A stretch of DNA of 64,000 bases from an uncultured Clostridia bacterium (GTDB lineage: Bacteria > Bacillota > Clostridia > Oscillospirales > Oscillospiraceae): positions 109,424 to 173,423 of the forward strand of contig CAMKGX010000001.1 of NCBI GenBank assembly GCA_946412355.1, in the 5' to 3' direction. Position 1 is the stretch's first letter. Every line of letters starts with the position of its first letter. Under the pieces are notes generated by a model. The model saw only the letters and a list, made by a program, of their open reading frames with translations, did no database searches and was not told where the DNA came from. Below are positions 52,123-61,827 of this stretch, piece by piece. The translations under genes and the position numbers were made by a program.

Positions 52123-55100
52123 ATGTGCGATAGTAAACCGTTTTTTACATTCTTTGAGAGCTTTGTGCCGCCCCGTGAGGTGCGGTTGCTGCTCCACGAC
52201 GCCCGGGTGATGGGCGGCGTCATAGACGCCGAGAGCCGCACCATGGAGCTGGAGATTGCCGCCGGGGAGGAAATCCCCGAGGCCGCCCAGTCCACCATCC
52301 GCCACCTGTTGATGGACCACTACCAGATTAAGCAGCTTCGCCTGACCTTCCGCACCGCCGCCCAGGAAAAGGCCGCCAAGGGCGGCGACATCATCATGGG
52401 CAAGGAGATCAAGGGCAAGGCGGTGCCCATGGAGGGCGACAATCTGAAGGTGGGCGGCATCGTGGTGGAGGGCAAGGTCTTCGCCGTGGAGAGCTACGAG
52501 ACCCGCCGCCCCGGGCTGTGGTGCCTCACCTTCGACATGACCGACTACCACGGCTCCGTCTCCGCCCGGCTCTATACCCAGGAGAAGGAGGCCCAGGCCC
52601 TGGGCAGCGCCCTTTCCGTGGGTATGTGGATACGGGTCCAGGGCTACCTGGAGTTGAGCCGTGACGGCAAGGACGTGCAGCTACGTCCCCAGAATATCAT
52701 GAAAATCACCCACGAGGCCCGGATGGACGACTATCCGGAGAAGCGGGTGGAGCTGCACCTTCATACCCAGATGAGCAATATGGACGCCCTCACCAACACC
52801 GCCAGCGTCATCAAGCAGGCCATTTCCTGGGGCCATCCCGCCATCGCCATCACCGACCACGGCGTGTGCCAATCCTTCCCGGATGCCTGGCATACCGCCA
52901 AGGGTAAAATAAAAATACTTTACGGCATCGAGGGCTATTTCGTCAACAATCTGGACGACAGGATCGTGGTCCACGGCACCCAGGACCAGCCCTTTGAGGA
53001 CGAGATTGTCTGCTTTGACATTGAGTCCACCGGCCTGGACGTCACCACCGAGGCCATCACCGAGATCGGCGCCGTGGTGCTGAAAAACGGGGATATTACC
53101 GACCGCTTCCAGACCTTTGTCAACCCCGGCCGCCGCCTGACGCCGGAGATCATCGGCCTTACTGGCATCACCGACGCCATGCTCGCCGACGCCCCCCAGC
53201 CCGCCGAGGCTCTCCGCAGCTTCCTGGACTTCGTGGCCGGCCGTCCCCTGGCGGCCCACAACGCAGAGTTCGACATCGGCTTCATCCGTGCCGGCTGCCG
53301 CGAGGCGGGCCTTGAGTTCCACCCCACCTATGTGGACTCCCTCATTCTGGCCCAGAACCTGCTGCCGGAGCTGAGCAAATACAAGCTGGACATCGTGGCG
53401 GAGCACCTGGACCTGCCTGCCTTCAACCACCACCGGGCCAGCGACGACGCCGGCATGGTGGGCTATATGCTCATCCCGTTCTTCCAACGCATGCGGGACG
53501 AGCTGGGCATCGACCATCTACAGCAGATCAACGAAAAGATGCTGGCCCTGCGTCCCCAGGGCAGCAAGACCCACCGCTTCCCCAAGCACATCATCATTCT
53601 GGCCAAGAACAAGCTGGGCCTCAAGCACCTCTATCAGCTTGTCACCGCCTCCAATTTGAAGTACTTCCGCCGGGTGCCCATCATCCCCAAGACGGAGCTG
53701 ATTGCCCACCGGGAGGGCCTGATTATCGGCTCTGCCTGTGAAGCGGGAGAGCTTTACAGAGCTATTGCCGACCATAAGGACTGGGATGAGCTCAAGCGCA
53801 TCGCCTCCTTCTACGACTATCTGGAAATCCAGCCGGTGTGCAACAATATGTTCATGGTGCGCCACGGCGACGTGCCCGATGTGGAGGCCCTGCGGGAGAA
53901 TAACCGCCTCATCGTCCGCCTGGGCGAGGAGCTGGGCAAGCCCGTCTGCGCCACCGGCGACGTCCATTTCCAGGAGCCGGAGGACGAGATTTACCGCCAC
54001 ATTCTGCTGGCCAGCAAAAAGTTCGACGACGCCGACGAGAGCCTGCCCATCTACTTCAAGACCACCGCCGAGATGATGGAGGAGTTTGCCTACCTGGGCG
54101 AGGAAAAAGCCCATGAAGTGGTCATTGATAATCCCCGGAACATCGCCGACCAGATTGAGGAGATCGAGCTGCTGCCCGCCGGCACCCTGTTCCCGCCCCG
54201 GCTGGAGAACTCCGAGCAGGAGCTGAACCAGCGCGTGTGGGACAAGTGCCACGAGCTGTACGGCGAAAACCCGCCCCAGCTTATCATCGACCGGCTTAAC
54301 GTGGAGCTGAAAAGCATCCTGGGCAAGTACGACGTGGTGTACATGTCGGCCCAGAAGCTGGTGCAGCGCAGCCTGGAAAACGGCTATCTGGTAGGCTCCC
54401 GAGGCAGCGTAGGCTCGTCGCTGGTGGCCTATATGTCGGGCATCACGGAGGTCAACTCCCTGCCGCCCCACTACCGTTGCCCCCAGTGCCGCTACGTGGA
54501 GTTCAACCAGGACCCCCAGTACGGCTGCGGCGCCGATATGCCGGACAAGAACTGTCCCCACTGCGGCACCAAGCTGGTGAAGGACGGCTTCGACATCCCC
54601 TTTGAGACCTTCCTGGGTTACGGCGGCGGCAAGGTGCCGGATATCGACCTGAATTTCTCCGGCGAATACCAGTCCCGGGCCCATCGCCACGCCATCGAAA
54701 TGTTCGGCGAGACCCAGGTGTTCCGCGCCGGCACCATCGGCACCCTGGCGGATAAAACCGCCATCGGTTACGTGCTGAAATACAAGGAGGAGCGGGGTCT
54801 GGAATTCGGCAACGCGGAGTTGAAGCGGCTGGCCACCGGCTGCGTAGGCGTCCGCCGCACCACCGGCCAGCACCCCGGCGGCCTGGTGGTAGTGCCCGAC
54901 GATATGGACGTGGAGGACTTCACCGCCGTGCAGCACCCCGCCGACGACCCCAAGTCCGACCAGTGCACCACCCATTTTGAATACCACTGCATGGAGGACA
55001 ACCTCCTAAAGCTGGACATGCTGGGCCACGATGACCCCACCATGATCAAGTACCTGGAGGAATACACCGGCGTCAACGCCCGCACCATCCCTCTGGACGA

Positions 55101-56070
55101 TGCGGACACCATGAGCATCTTCACCTCCTCCAAGGTCCTGGGCTATGAGCATGACGAGATTTTGGGGGAAACCGGCGCCGTGGCCATCCCGGAGTTCAAC
55201 ACCCGCTTCACCCGCGGCATGCTGATGGACACCAAGCCCACCAATTTCAATACCCTTGTTCGCCTGTCCGGCTTCAGCCACGGCACCGACGTGTGGATGG
55301 GCAACGCCCGGGAACTGATCGTCAGCGGCACCGCCTCCGTTTTGGAGACGGTGGGCTGCCGTGACGACATCATGCTCTACCTCATCTCCATGGGCCTTGA
55401 CCCCAAGATGTCCTTCAAAATCATGGAGGCCGTCCGTAAAGGCAAGGTGAAAAAGGGCGGCTTCCAGGACGGCTGGGAGGAGGCCATGCGGGAGCACAAC
55501 GTGCCCGACTGGTACATCGGCTCCCTGGCCAAGATTGGCTACCTGTTCCCCAAGGCCCACGCCGTGGCCTATGTGATGATGGCCTTCCGCATTGCCTGGT
55601 TCAAGGTGCACCGCCCCCTGGCGTTCTACGCCGTGTTCTTCTCCATCCGCGCCAAGGCCTTCGACGCCGAGTATTGCTGCGCAGGTCTCGACGCGGTGAA
55701 GCGGAAAATCAAGGAGATCGAGAACAACAAGGACGCCACCGACGTGGAGCAGAACCTGATGGTGACGCTGGAGGTGTGCTACGAGTTCTATCTCCGCGGC
55801 TTCCACTTTGACACCATCGACATCATGCACTCCGACGCCACCATGTTCAAAATCACGGAAAACGGCCTTCTGCCGCCCTTCGTCACCGTCCACGGTCTGG
55901 GCGAGGCGGCGGCGCTGGACACGGTGGCCAAGCGGGAAGGGAAGACCTTCATCTCCATCGAGGAGTTCTCCACCTGCTGCAACAAGTTGTCCAAAACCCA
56001 CATCGAGCAGCTCAAAGCCCTGGGCGCCTTCGCCGGTATGGCGGACACCTCCCAGGTCAGCCTGTTCTGA
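52123..56070 (+). CDS. polC: DNA polymerase III PolC-type alpha subunit
   Basis: A 1315-residue replicase: N-terminal region and OB fold (to about 200), first half of the PHP domain (VELHLHTQMSNMDA, about 210), inserted DnaQ-like exonuclease (VCFDIESTGLD, about 296), second PHP half, zinc finger (CPQCRY...CPHCG, about 786) and the polymerase site (VPDIDLNFSGEYQ, about 841). This domain order defines PolC. It is about 100 residues shorter than the Bacillus enzyme, the loss being mainly N-terminal. Last gene of the pyrH operon. Confidence 0.97.
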   Translation: MCDSKPFFTFFESFVPPREVRLLLHDARVMGGVIDAESRTMELEIAAGEEIPEAAQSTIRHLLMDHYQIKQLRLTFRTAAQEKAAKGGDIIMGKEIKGKAVPMEGDNLKVGGIVVEGKVFAVESYETRRPGLWCLTFDMTDYHGSVSARLYTQEKEAQALGSALSVGMWIRVQGYLELSRDGKDVQLRPQNIMKITHEARMDDYPEKRVELHLHTQMSNMDALTNTASVIKQAISWGHPAIAITDHGVCQSFPDAWHTAKGKIKILYGIEGYFVNNLDDRIVVHGTQDQPFEDEIVCFDIESTGLDVTTEAITEIGAVVLKNGDITDRFQTFVNPGRRLTPEIIGLTGITDAMLADAPQPAEALRSFLDFVAGRPLAAHNAEFDIGFIRAGCREAGLEFHPTYVDSLILAQNLLPELSKYKLDIVAEHLDLPAFNHHRASDDAGMVGYMLIPFFQRMRDELGIDHLQQINEKMLALRPQGSKTHRFPKHIIILAKNKLGLKHLYQLVTASNLKYFRRVPIIPKTELIAHREGLIIGSACEAGELYRAIADHKDWDELKRIASFYDYLEIQPVCNNMFMVRHGDVPDVEALRENNRLIVRLGEELGKPVCATGDVHFQEPEDEIYRHILLASKKFDDADESLPIYFKTTAEMMEEFAYLGEEKAHEVVIDNPRNIADQIEEIELLPAGTLFPPRLENSEQELNQRVWDKCHELYGENPPQLIIDRLNVELKSILGKYDVVYMSAQKLVQRSLENGYLVGSRGSVGSSLVAYMSGITEVNSLPPHYRCPQCRYVEFNQDPQYGCGADMPDKNCPHCGTKLVKDGFDIPFETFLGYGGGKVPDIDLNFSGEYQSRAHRHAIEMFGETQVFRAGTIGTLADKTAIGYVLKYKEERGLEFGNAELKRLATGCVGVRRTTGQHPGGLVVVPDDMDVEDFTAVQHPADDPKSDQCTTHFEYHCMEDNLLKLDMLGHDDPTMIKYLEEYTGVNARTIPLDDADTMSIFTSSKVLGYEHDEILGETGAVAIPEFNTRFTRGMLMDTKPTNFNTLVRLSGFSHGTDVWMGNARELIVSGTASVLETVGCRDDIMLYLISMGLDPKMSFKIMEAVRKGKVKKGGFQDGWEEAMREHNVPDWYIGSLAKIGYLFPKAHAVAYVMMAFRIAWFKVHRPLAFYAVFFSIRAKAFDAEYCCAGLDAVKRKIKEIENNKDATDVEQNLMVTLEVCYEFYLRGFHFDTIDIMHSDATMFKITENGLLPPFVTVHGLGEAAALDTVAKREGKTFISIEEFSTCCNKLSKTHIEQLKALGAFAGMADTSQVSLF

Positions 56071-56084
56071 CACAATACATAAAG

Positions 56085-56114
56085 AAAGCGCCCCGGCTGT
56101 ACCGGGGCGCTTTT
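56085..56114 (+). terminator. Terminator of the pyrH-polC operon
   Basis: AAAGCGCCCCGG-CTGTA-CCGGGGCGCTTT followed by T. Confidence 0.94.
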
Positions 56115-56126
56115 CCTATGCAATAA

Positions 56127-57053
56127 TTACACTTTTTCCGCGTCTTTCTTCTTGATCGGGAACTCCAACTGGGCCAGTATCACCGCGATGAACATGATGA
56201 CGCAGCCCGCGTACTCCCGGGGCGTCATCTTCTGATGGAGAATCAGCGCCCCGGCGATCACGGCGAATACGCTCTCCAGGCTTAGCAGAATGGTGACCAC
56301 CGTGGGGTTGGAGTCCTTTTGGGCCAGGATCTGCAGCGTGTAGGCCACGCCGCTGGAGAACACGCCCACGAACAAAATGGGCACCGCACATTCCCACACC
56401 GCGTTCCAATCGGGATGGCTGAACAGCACCATGCCGATGGCGGACACCACGCCGCACACAAAGAACTGGGCGCAGGACAGCTTGATGCCGTCCACCGTGG
56501 CGGTAAAGTGGTCAATGATGAGAATGTGAGCGGCAAACACCACCGCGCAGCAGAGAATCAGTAAATCGCCGGGTGCCAGGGAGAAGTCCCCCTTGATGCA
56601 CAGCAAGTACAGCGCCACCACCGAAAGACCCACCGCGATCCACACCGGCAGACTGGCCTTCCGCTTGAAAAACAGGCCGAAGACCGGCACCAGCACCACG
56701 TACAGCGCCGTGATGAACCCGGCCTTGCCCGCGTCCGTGCCGGCGCCGATGCCCGCCTGCTGGAAGTTGGAGGCCACGCCCAGGGCCAGGCCGCACCATA
56801 GGCCGCCCCACATAAGCTGCTTGCGGTCCTGCTTTTTCTCCGCCTCGGTGGGCCGGGGCGTATCCTTGTTGAAGCGGTCAAAAATCCGTATGATGATCAG
56901 CAGCACCACCACCGCCACCGCGCTGCGCAGGGCGTTGAAGGTAAAGGCATCGATCTTGTCGGACACCACGTCCTGGGCCACGAAGGCCGTGCCCCAGATG
57001 AGGGCGGCCAGGATGGGGAACACCACCTGCCGCACCTGGTTCGTCTTTTTCAT
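56127..57053 (-). CDS. EamA/DMT-family transporter
   Basis: A 308-residue protein with ten predicted membrane helices and the DMT start FPILAALIWGTAFVAQ; two EamA repeats (about 10-150 and 165-295). The second repeat carries LLSLESVFAVIAGALILHQ, typical for the family. A drug/metabolite or amino acid exporter; cargo unknown. Follows plsY by three bases and ends the DUF512-der-plsY operon. Confidence 0.87.
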   Translation of the reverse strand: MKKTNQVRQVVFPILAALIWGTAFVAQDVVSDKIDAFTFNALRSAVAVVVLLIIIRIFDRFNKDTPRPTEAEKKQDRKQLMWGGLWCGLALGVASNFQQAGIGAGTDAGKAGFITALYVVLVPVFGLFFKRKASLPVWIAVGLSVVALYLLCIKGDFSLAPGDLLILCCAVVFAAHILIIDHFTATVDGIKLSCAQFFVCGVVSAIGMVLFSHPDWNAVWECAVPILFVGVFSSGVAYTLQILAQKDSNPTVVTILLSLESVFAVIAGALILHQKMTPREYAGCVIMFIAVILAQLEFPIKKKDAEKV

Positions 57054-57056
57054 GGG

Positions 57057-57713
57057 TTATGCCTCGTCTTTCTTGTCGTCGGGGGTGACGGGATTCACGT
57101 GCCACTTGAACTTGTTCTCCGTGCCGTGGAGCAGCCGCACGATGTTCTCCCGGTGGCAGTATACCACCAGCGCCGCCATAAACAGCGCCAGACCCGTATA
57201 CACCCAGTTGTGCCCCAGGAAAAAGTACACCGTAATGGGCAGGCTCACCGCCGCCGCCAGAGAGCCCAGGGACACGTACCGCGTCAGCGCCCACAGCAGC
57301 ATGAACACGCCCCAGGCCACCAGGGCCACCTTCCAGCCCAGCAGGATGGCCAGCATGCTGCCGGAGAGAATGCCCTTGCCGCCTTTGAAGCCGAAAAACA
57401 CCGGGAACACATGGCCCAGCTCGCAGCCCAGGCCGCCCAGCAGCACACCCAGCGTCCAGTCGCCGAAGAGGTGGGAGAACATGAAGCCGCCGATGAGGCA
57501 GGCCACCACCGTCTTGCCCATGTCCAGGCCGATGACCATCAGCGCGTATTTGGCGCCGTAGGTGCGGTAGAAATTGGTAAGGCCGGCGTTGCCGCTGCCG
57601 TGCTTGCGCACGTCATCCTTGATGATAAAGTGAGAGGTCATCACAGAGCCATTGATGCAGCCCAGCAGATAGGACACCAGCACGATCACACAGGTGACGA
57701 ATACCCGAAACAT
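57057..57713 (-). CDS. plsY: Glycerol-3-phosphate acyltransferase PlsY
   Basis: A 218-residue membrane protein with five or so segments: DDVRKHGSGNAGLTNFYRTYG (acceptor motif 1), GHVFPVFFGFKGGKG (acyl-phosphate motif 2) and a C-terminal HRENIVRLLHGTENKF (motif 3). It acylates glycerol-3-phosphate with acyl-phosphate, the first step of phospholipid synthesis. Three bases after der, as in many Firmicutes. Confidence 0.95.
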   Translation of the reverse strand: MFRVFVTCVIVLVSYLLGCINGSVMTSHFIIKDDVRKHGSGNAGLTNFYRTYGAKYALMVIGLDMGKTVVACLIGGFMFSHLFGDWTLGVLLGGLGCELGHVFPVFFGFKGGKGILSGSMLAILLGWKVALVAWGVFMLLWALTRYVSLGSLAAAVSLPITVYFFLGHNWVYTGLALFMAALVVYCHRENIVRLLHGTENKFKWHVNPVTPDDKKDEA

Positions 57714-57716
57714 GGT

Positions 57717-59042
57717 TTATTCCTCCTCGCCCTTTTGACGGATGCTCATGATGATGGGCGTACCCTCCAGGCCGAATACGCCGCGGATCTGGTTCTCCAA
57801 ATAGCGCTTGTAGGAGAAGTGGAACAGCTGCTTGTCGTTGCAGAACACCACAAAGTGGGGCGGCTTCACGCCCACCTGGGTCATGTAGTAGATTTTCAGC
57901 CGCCGTCCCTTGTCGGTGGGGGGCTGCACACGGGTCTGGGCTTCCGCCAGCACGGAGTTGAGCATGCCGGTGGTGATGCGGGTGGCGGACTGGTCGTTGA
58001 CGTAGTTGATCAGCTCAAACAGGCGATTCACCCGCTGGCCCGTGGCGGCGGAGATGAACAGAATGGGGGCGTAGGTCATAAAGCTCAAATCCCGGCGGAT
58101 GTCTTCCCGCATGTGGTCCATGGTCTTGTCATCCTTCTCCACCAGGTCCCATTTGTTCACCACGATAATGCAGGCCTTGCCCGCCTCGTGAGCCAGGCCC
58201 GCCACCTTGGTGTCCTGCTCCGTCACGCCCTCCTGGGCGTCGATAAGGATGAGGCACACGTCGCTGCGCTCAATGGCCATGGTGGCCCGCAGCACGGAGT
58301 ATTTCTCGATGTTGTCCTCCACACGGGACTTTTTTCGCATACCGGCGGTGTCGATGAAATTGTATTTGCCGAAGCTGTTTTCAAAATAACTGTCGATGGC
58401 GTCCCGGGTGGTGCCCGCCACGTTGCTGACAATCACCCGCTCCTGCCCCAGAATCCGGTTGGTCAGGCTGGATTTGCCCACGTTGGGCTTGCCGATGATG
58501 GCCACCTGTATCACGTCGGACTCGTCCTCTCCCTCGTCCTCGGGCGGGAAGTATTGCAAACAGGCGTCCAGCAGATCGCCGGTGCCGTGGCCGTGAACGG
58601 CAGACACGGCGATGGGGTCGCCCAGGCCCAGGTTGTAGAACTCGTAGATCTCCGGGTCCACGGTGCCGGTGCCGTCCACCTTGTTCACCGCCAGTACGAT
58701 GGGCTTGCCGGAGCGCTGCAGCATGTTGGCCACCTCCTGGTCAGAGGCGGTCATGCCGGTTTTGATGTCGGTGACGAAAACAATCACCGTGGCGTTGTCG
58801 ATGGCGATTTGTGCCTGCTCCCGCATAAAGGCCAGAATCTGGTTGTCGGTGTTGGGCTCAATGCCGCCGGTGTCCACCAGCGTGAACTTCCGACCGCACC
58901 ACTCGCTCTCGCCGTAGATACGGTCCCGGGTCACGCCGGGGGTGTCCTCCACGATGCTGAGCCGCTGGCCGATCAGCTTGTTAAACAGCATGGACTTGCC
59001 CACGTTGGGCCGGCCCACAATGGCAATCATAGGTTTTGACAT
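57717..59042 (-). CDS. der: Ribosome biogenesis GTPase Der (EngA)
   Basis: A 441-residue protein with two consecutive G domains, each with its own P-loop (GRPNVGKSMLFN near 10 and GKPNVGKSSLTN near 185) and NKxD motif, followed by a KH-like domain that ends IRGVFGLEGTPIIMSIRQKG. It is needed for 50S assembly. ATG 59042 (MSKPMIAIVG) is preferred; a GTG four codons earlier overlaps the DUF512 stop and is possible. Confidence 0.97.
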   Translation of the reverse strand: MSKPMIAIVGRPNVGKSMLFNKLIGQRLSIVEDTPGVTRDRIYGESEWCGRKFTLVDTGGIEPNTDNQILAFMREQAQIAIDNATVIVFVTDIKTGMTASDQEVANMLQRSGKPIVLAVNKVDGTGTVDPEIYEFYNLGLGDPIAVSAVHGHGTGDLLDACLQYFPPEDEGEDESDVIQVAIIGKPNVGKSSLTNRILGQERVIVSNVAGTTRDAIDSYFENSFGKYNFIDTAGMRKKSRVEDNIEKYSVLRATMAIERSDVCLILIDAQEGVTEQDTKVAGLAHEAGKACIIVVNKWDLVEKDDKTMDHMREDIRRDLSFMTYAPILFISAATGQRVNRLFELINYVNDQSATRITTGMLNSVLAEAQTRVQPPTDKGRRLKIYYMTQVGVKPPHFVVFCNDKQLFHFSYKRYLENQIRGVFGLEGTPIIMSIRQKGEEE

Positions 59043-59046
59043 GGTA

Positions 59047-60345
59047 TCACTCACTTTCTGTCATGGCGTCCAGCAGATCTCCGCCGTCCAGCCCCACCAC
59101 CTGCACCGTGGCGTCCAGTTCCCGCCCCAGGCGCTCGGTGGTGTAATCATCCAAAAATACGGTCTCGCCGTGGCGCAGCATGTGCAGCGGAATCAGCAGC
59201 CGCCGCCCCAGCATGTTGCCCTTGAGCTGCGCGGCGATGTCCTGTCCCGTCAGCAGCCCCGCCACGTCGATGGTGTGGCCGAAGAAATCATTTTCCACCG
59301 CCACCACCTTGCCCTGTATAGCGGGGAATCGGGCCTGGGCCCGCTGCAGCAGCTCCGTCAAAAACGGCGCCGCCGACACGCCGGTGGCAATGGTAAACGG
59401 GGCAGGGGAGGCCGGCGCGTCGGCAAACCGCAGCGCCGCCATAAACTCCTGCTCCAACGACCGCAGCAGCCCCACGCCGTTTTCCAGCTGCCGGTACTCC
59501 TCGTAGTAGTCGTCCTCCGGCAGGGGCAGCTCCCCTTTGAGATACAGCTCGTCGGCGCAGAAGAACATACGCGTGCCCTTTTCCTGCAGACACTTTGCGC
59601 CAAACTCGTCGGCGATGGCGATGATTTCCCGGGCGGTGTCCCGGGTCACAGGGGACAGCTTGGCAAGTCCATGGCGATGCTTCGTGATGCCCACCGGCAC
59701 CACCGAGCAGCTGTAAAAGCCAATTTCCATCAGGTCGGCCATGGTGCGCCGCAGCTCGTCGCCGTCGTTCCACCCCGGACAGACCACGATCTGGCCGTTC
59801 ATCTGTATGCCCGCCGCGCCGAACCGCCGCATGTAATCCAACGACACGTCGGCCTGCTTGTTGCCCAGCATGGTGCAGCGCAGCCGTGGGTTGGTGGTGT
59901 GTACCGACACATTGATGGGGGAGATGTGCAGGTCGATGATCCGCTGGGCCTCCCGCTCACTTAAATTGGTCAGCGTGGTGTAGTTCCCCAGCAGGAAGGA
60001 CAGGCGCTCGTCGTCGTCCTTCACGTACAGGCTCTCCCGCATTCCCGGGGGCATCTGGTCCACGAAGCAGAACACGCAGTGGTTGGCGCACCGGTGCATG
60101 GTGTCCATCAGGTACGTCTCGAAGTTCAGCCCCAGGTCGCGCCCCTCTGCCTTGCGAATATGTACTTGTCGTGTCTGGCCCTTCTCCTCCAAAACCACGT
60201 CGCATTCCGCGTCGTAGCCGTAGAATCGGTAATCCAGCACGTCTACCACCGGATGACCGTTGATAGCCTTGAGCCGTTCGCCGACCCGGACCCCGGCGCG
60301 CTCCGCCGGGGAGTGGGGGTCGATGGCAGTAATGATGGTGGACAA
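59047..60345 (-). CDS. DUF512 protein: PDZ plus radical-SAM-like domain
   Basis: A 432-residue protein. Residues about 1-60 are a PDZ-like domain (DPHSPAERAGVRVGERLKAINGHPV). A cysteine cluster MHRCANHCVFCFVDQMP (about 95) has the CxxxCxxC spacing of radical SAM enzymes, then the DUF512 C-terminal region (KVVAVENDFFGHTIDVAGLLTGQD). Function unknown. It starts at TTG (60345) with GGAGG eight bases upstream. First gene of the operon with der and plsY, an association common in Firmicutes. Confidence 0.9.
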   Translation of the reverse strand: MSTIITAIDPHSPAERAGVRVGERLKAINGHPVVDVLDYRFYGYDAECDVVLEEKGQTRQVHIRKAEGRDLGLNFETYLMDTMHRCANHCVFCFVDQMPPGMRESLYVKDDDERLSFLLGNYTTLTNLSEREAQRIIDLHISPINVSVHTTNPRLRCTMLGNKQADVSLDYMRRFGAAGIQMNGQIVVCPGWNDGDELRRTMADLMEIGFYSCSVVPVGITKHRHGLAKLSPVTRDTAREIIAIADEFGAKCLQEKGTRMFFCADELYLKGELPLPEDDYYEEYRQLENGVGLLRSLEQEFMAALRFADAPASPAPFTIATGVSAAPFLTELLQRAQARFPAIQGKVVAVENDFFGHTIDVAGLLTGQDIAAQLKGNMLGRRLLIPLHMLRHGETVFLDDYTTERLGRELDATVQVVGLDGGDLLDAMTESE

Positions 60346-60392
60346 AGCGGTTTTCCTCCGTCTGCGCCGTAGCGCGCATATAAAATCAATTT

Positions 60393-60421
60393 AGTATATC
60401 GGAATTTGCACCAAAATGCAA
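60393..60421 (-). promoter_or_regulatory. Promoter of DUF512-der-plsY operon
   Basis: Minus strand TTGCAT (60416-60421), 17-bp spacer, TATACT (60393-60398). Confidence 0.75.
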
Positions 60422-60455
60422 GGCGTTTTCGTCATTCCCCAAAGGAATCCCCAAA

Positions 60456-60485
60456 GAAAAACGGCGCAGCCGTCGCCGCGCCGTT
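60456..60485 (-). terminator. Terminator of the DUF4256-amylase operon
   Basis: Minus strand AACGGCGC / GCGCCGTT followed by TTTC. Confidence 0.8.
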
Positions 60486-60490
60486 GTATC

Positions 60491-61792
60491 TTATGCCTTT
60501 TCCAGAATCATGGGCTCGCCCCGGCAGGACACGTACCCCAGCACCACGTCCGCCGTCTCGCCGGAGAGCAGCTCCCGGTAGCAGCCGTCGGCCACGCCCA
60601 GGCTGCCCACCTCCACGGCGCCGCACGCGCCCCGCAGGCTGAATACGCCGGTCATCTCCGGCGCCGTGCCACCTGTCGGGGTGTAGGTACACACCATGAA
60701 ATCCCGGGGCCGGGCTGCCACGCGGTATCGCCCCGTGGCGAAGATGCCCCGCTGCTTCAGGTTGTAAAGCTGCCGCATCAGCGGCGCAAGGTCACAGTCT
60801 CCCTGCCACGCCACGGTGTCCCTGTCGAACAGGGAGGGGAGATGGCGGCAGCCCGCCTCCTGCCCGGCGTACACCAGGGACGCCCCTTTCTGAAAGTATT
60901 GCAGCGCCGTCCAGTTCCGCAGCAGCCGCTCCTCCGGCAGCAAAAAGGCGGCCCGTGGCTTGTCGTGGTTTTCCAGGAACCGGGCCTTTACGTAGTTGGT
61001 GGGGTACATGGCCTCCTGGCGGTTGACGGCATCGGCGTAGCGCTCCACCGTCCCCGCCCCGGTGACGCAGTCCCGGTACACCGGGTAGACGTCGTAGTCG
61101 TAGCACAGGTCAAAGGCGGTGTACAGCGCCGTATCGTCGGCAAATTCCACCCCCACGCTGCGGCAGTACCGCTCAAATTCCGGGTCGCCGGACTCCGCCA
61201 GCCATAGGCACCCGGGCCGCACCTGGGCCACCTCCGCCCTGGCCCGCTGCCAGAAGGCGATGGGCAGCAGCGGCGCCACGTCACAGCGAAAGCCATCCAC
61301 GTACTGGGCCCAGTACCGCAGCGTCTCGATCTGGTAGTCCCACAGCGCCGACCGGCGGTAATCCAGGTCGATCACGTCCCACCAGTCACCGATGCGGTTG
61401 CCGAAGCTGCCGTCCGGACGGTGGAAAAACCACTCCGGGTGGGTCTCACGCAGCACCGAGTCGTGGGCGGTGTGGTTGTACACCACGTCGATGATGCACT
61501 GCATGCCCCGTTGGTGAATGGCGTCCACCAGGGCGATAAAGTCCTCCATGGTGCCGTACTCCGGGTTTACGGCCCGGTAGTCGGCAATGGCGTAGGGGGA
61601 CCCCAAGCTGCCCTTGCGATGCACCTTGCCGATGGGGTGAATGGGCATCAGCCACACGATGTCCACCCCCAGGTCCCGAATGCGGTCCAAATCCCGCCGC
61701 ACCCCGTCAAAGGTGCCGCTTTCGCTGTAATTCCGCACAAATACGGAATAAATCACCTTATTTCGCAGCGTAACAGGCGTATCCAGTGCCAT
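60491..61792 (-). CDS. GH13 alpha-amylase family glycosidase
   Basis: A 433-residue intracellular GH13 enzyme without signal peptide. The four conserved regions are readable: DVVYNHTAHDS, GFRCDVAPLLP (nucleophile Asp), CLWLAESGD (acid/base Glu) and FLENHDKPR (transition-state Asp). N-terminal IYSVFVRNYSESGTFDGV is typical of maltodextrin-type GH13. The C-terminal beta domain is short. Substrate likely an alpha-glucan oligosaccharide or disaccharide; exact specificity not assignable. ATG 61792 is seven bases after AGGAGG. Confidence 0.9.
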   Translation of the reverse strand: MALDTPVTLRNKVIYSVFVRNYSESGTFDGVRRDLDRIRDLGVDIVWLMPIHPIGKVHRKGSLGSPYAIADYRAVNPEYGTMEDFIALVDAIHQRGMQCIIDVVYNHTAHDSVLRETHPEWFFHRPDGSFGNRIGDWWDVIDLDYRRSALWDYQIETLRYWAQYVDGFRCDVAPLLPIAFWQRARAEVAQVRPGCLWLAESGDPEFERYCRSVGVEFADDTALYTAFDLCYDYDVYPVYRDCVTGAGTVERYADAVNRQEAMYPTNYVKARFLENHDKPRAAFLLPEERLLRNWTALQYFQKGASLVYAGQEAGCRHLPSLFDRDTVAWQGDCDLAPLMRQLYNLKQRGIFATGRYRVAARPRDFMVCTYTPTGGTAPEMTGVFSLRGACGAVEVGSLGVADGCYRELLSGETADVVLGYVSCRGEPMILEKA

Positions 61793-61827
61793 GCCCATGC
61801 CTCCTAAGATTAAAATAGCAGTGCCGC

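Noticed and set aside
53518-54987. 489-residue minus-strand ORF within polC
   Set aside because: Antisense of PolC polymerase domain with no domain of its own.
57099-59039. 646-residue plus-strand ORF opposite plsY and der
   Set aside because: Spans two conserved minus-strand genes and shows no family features.
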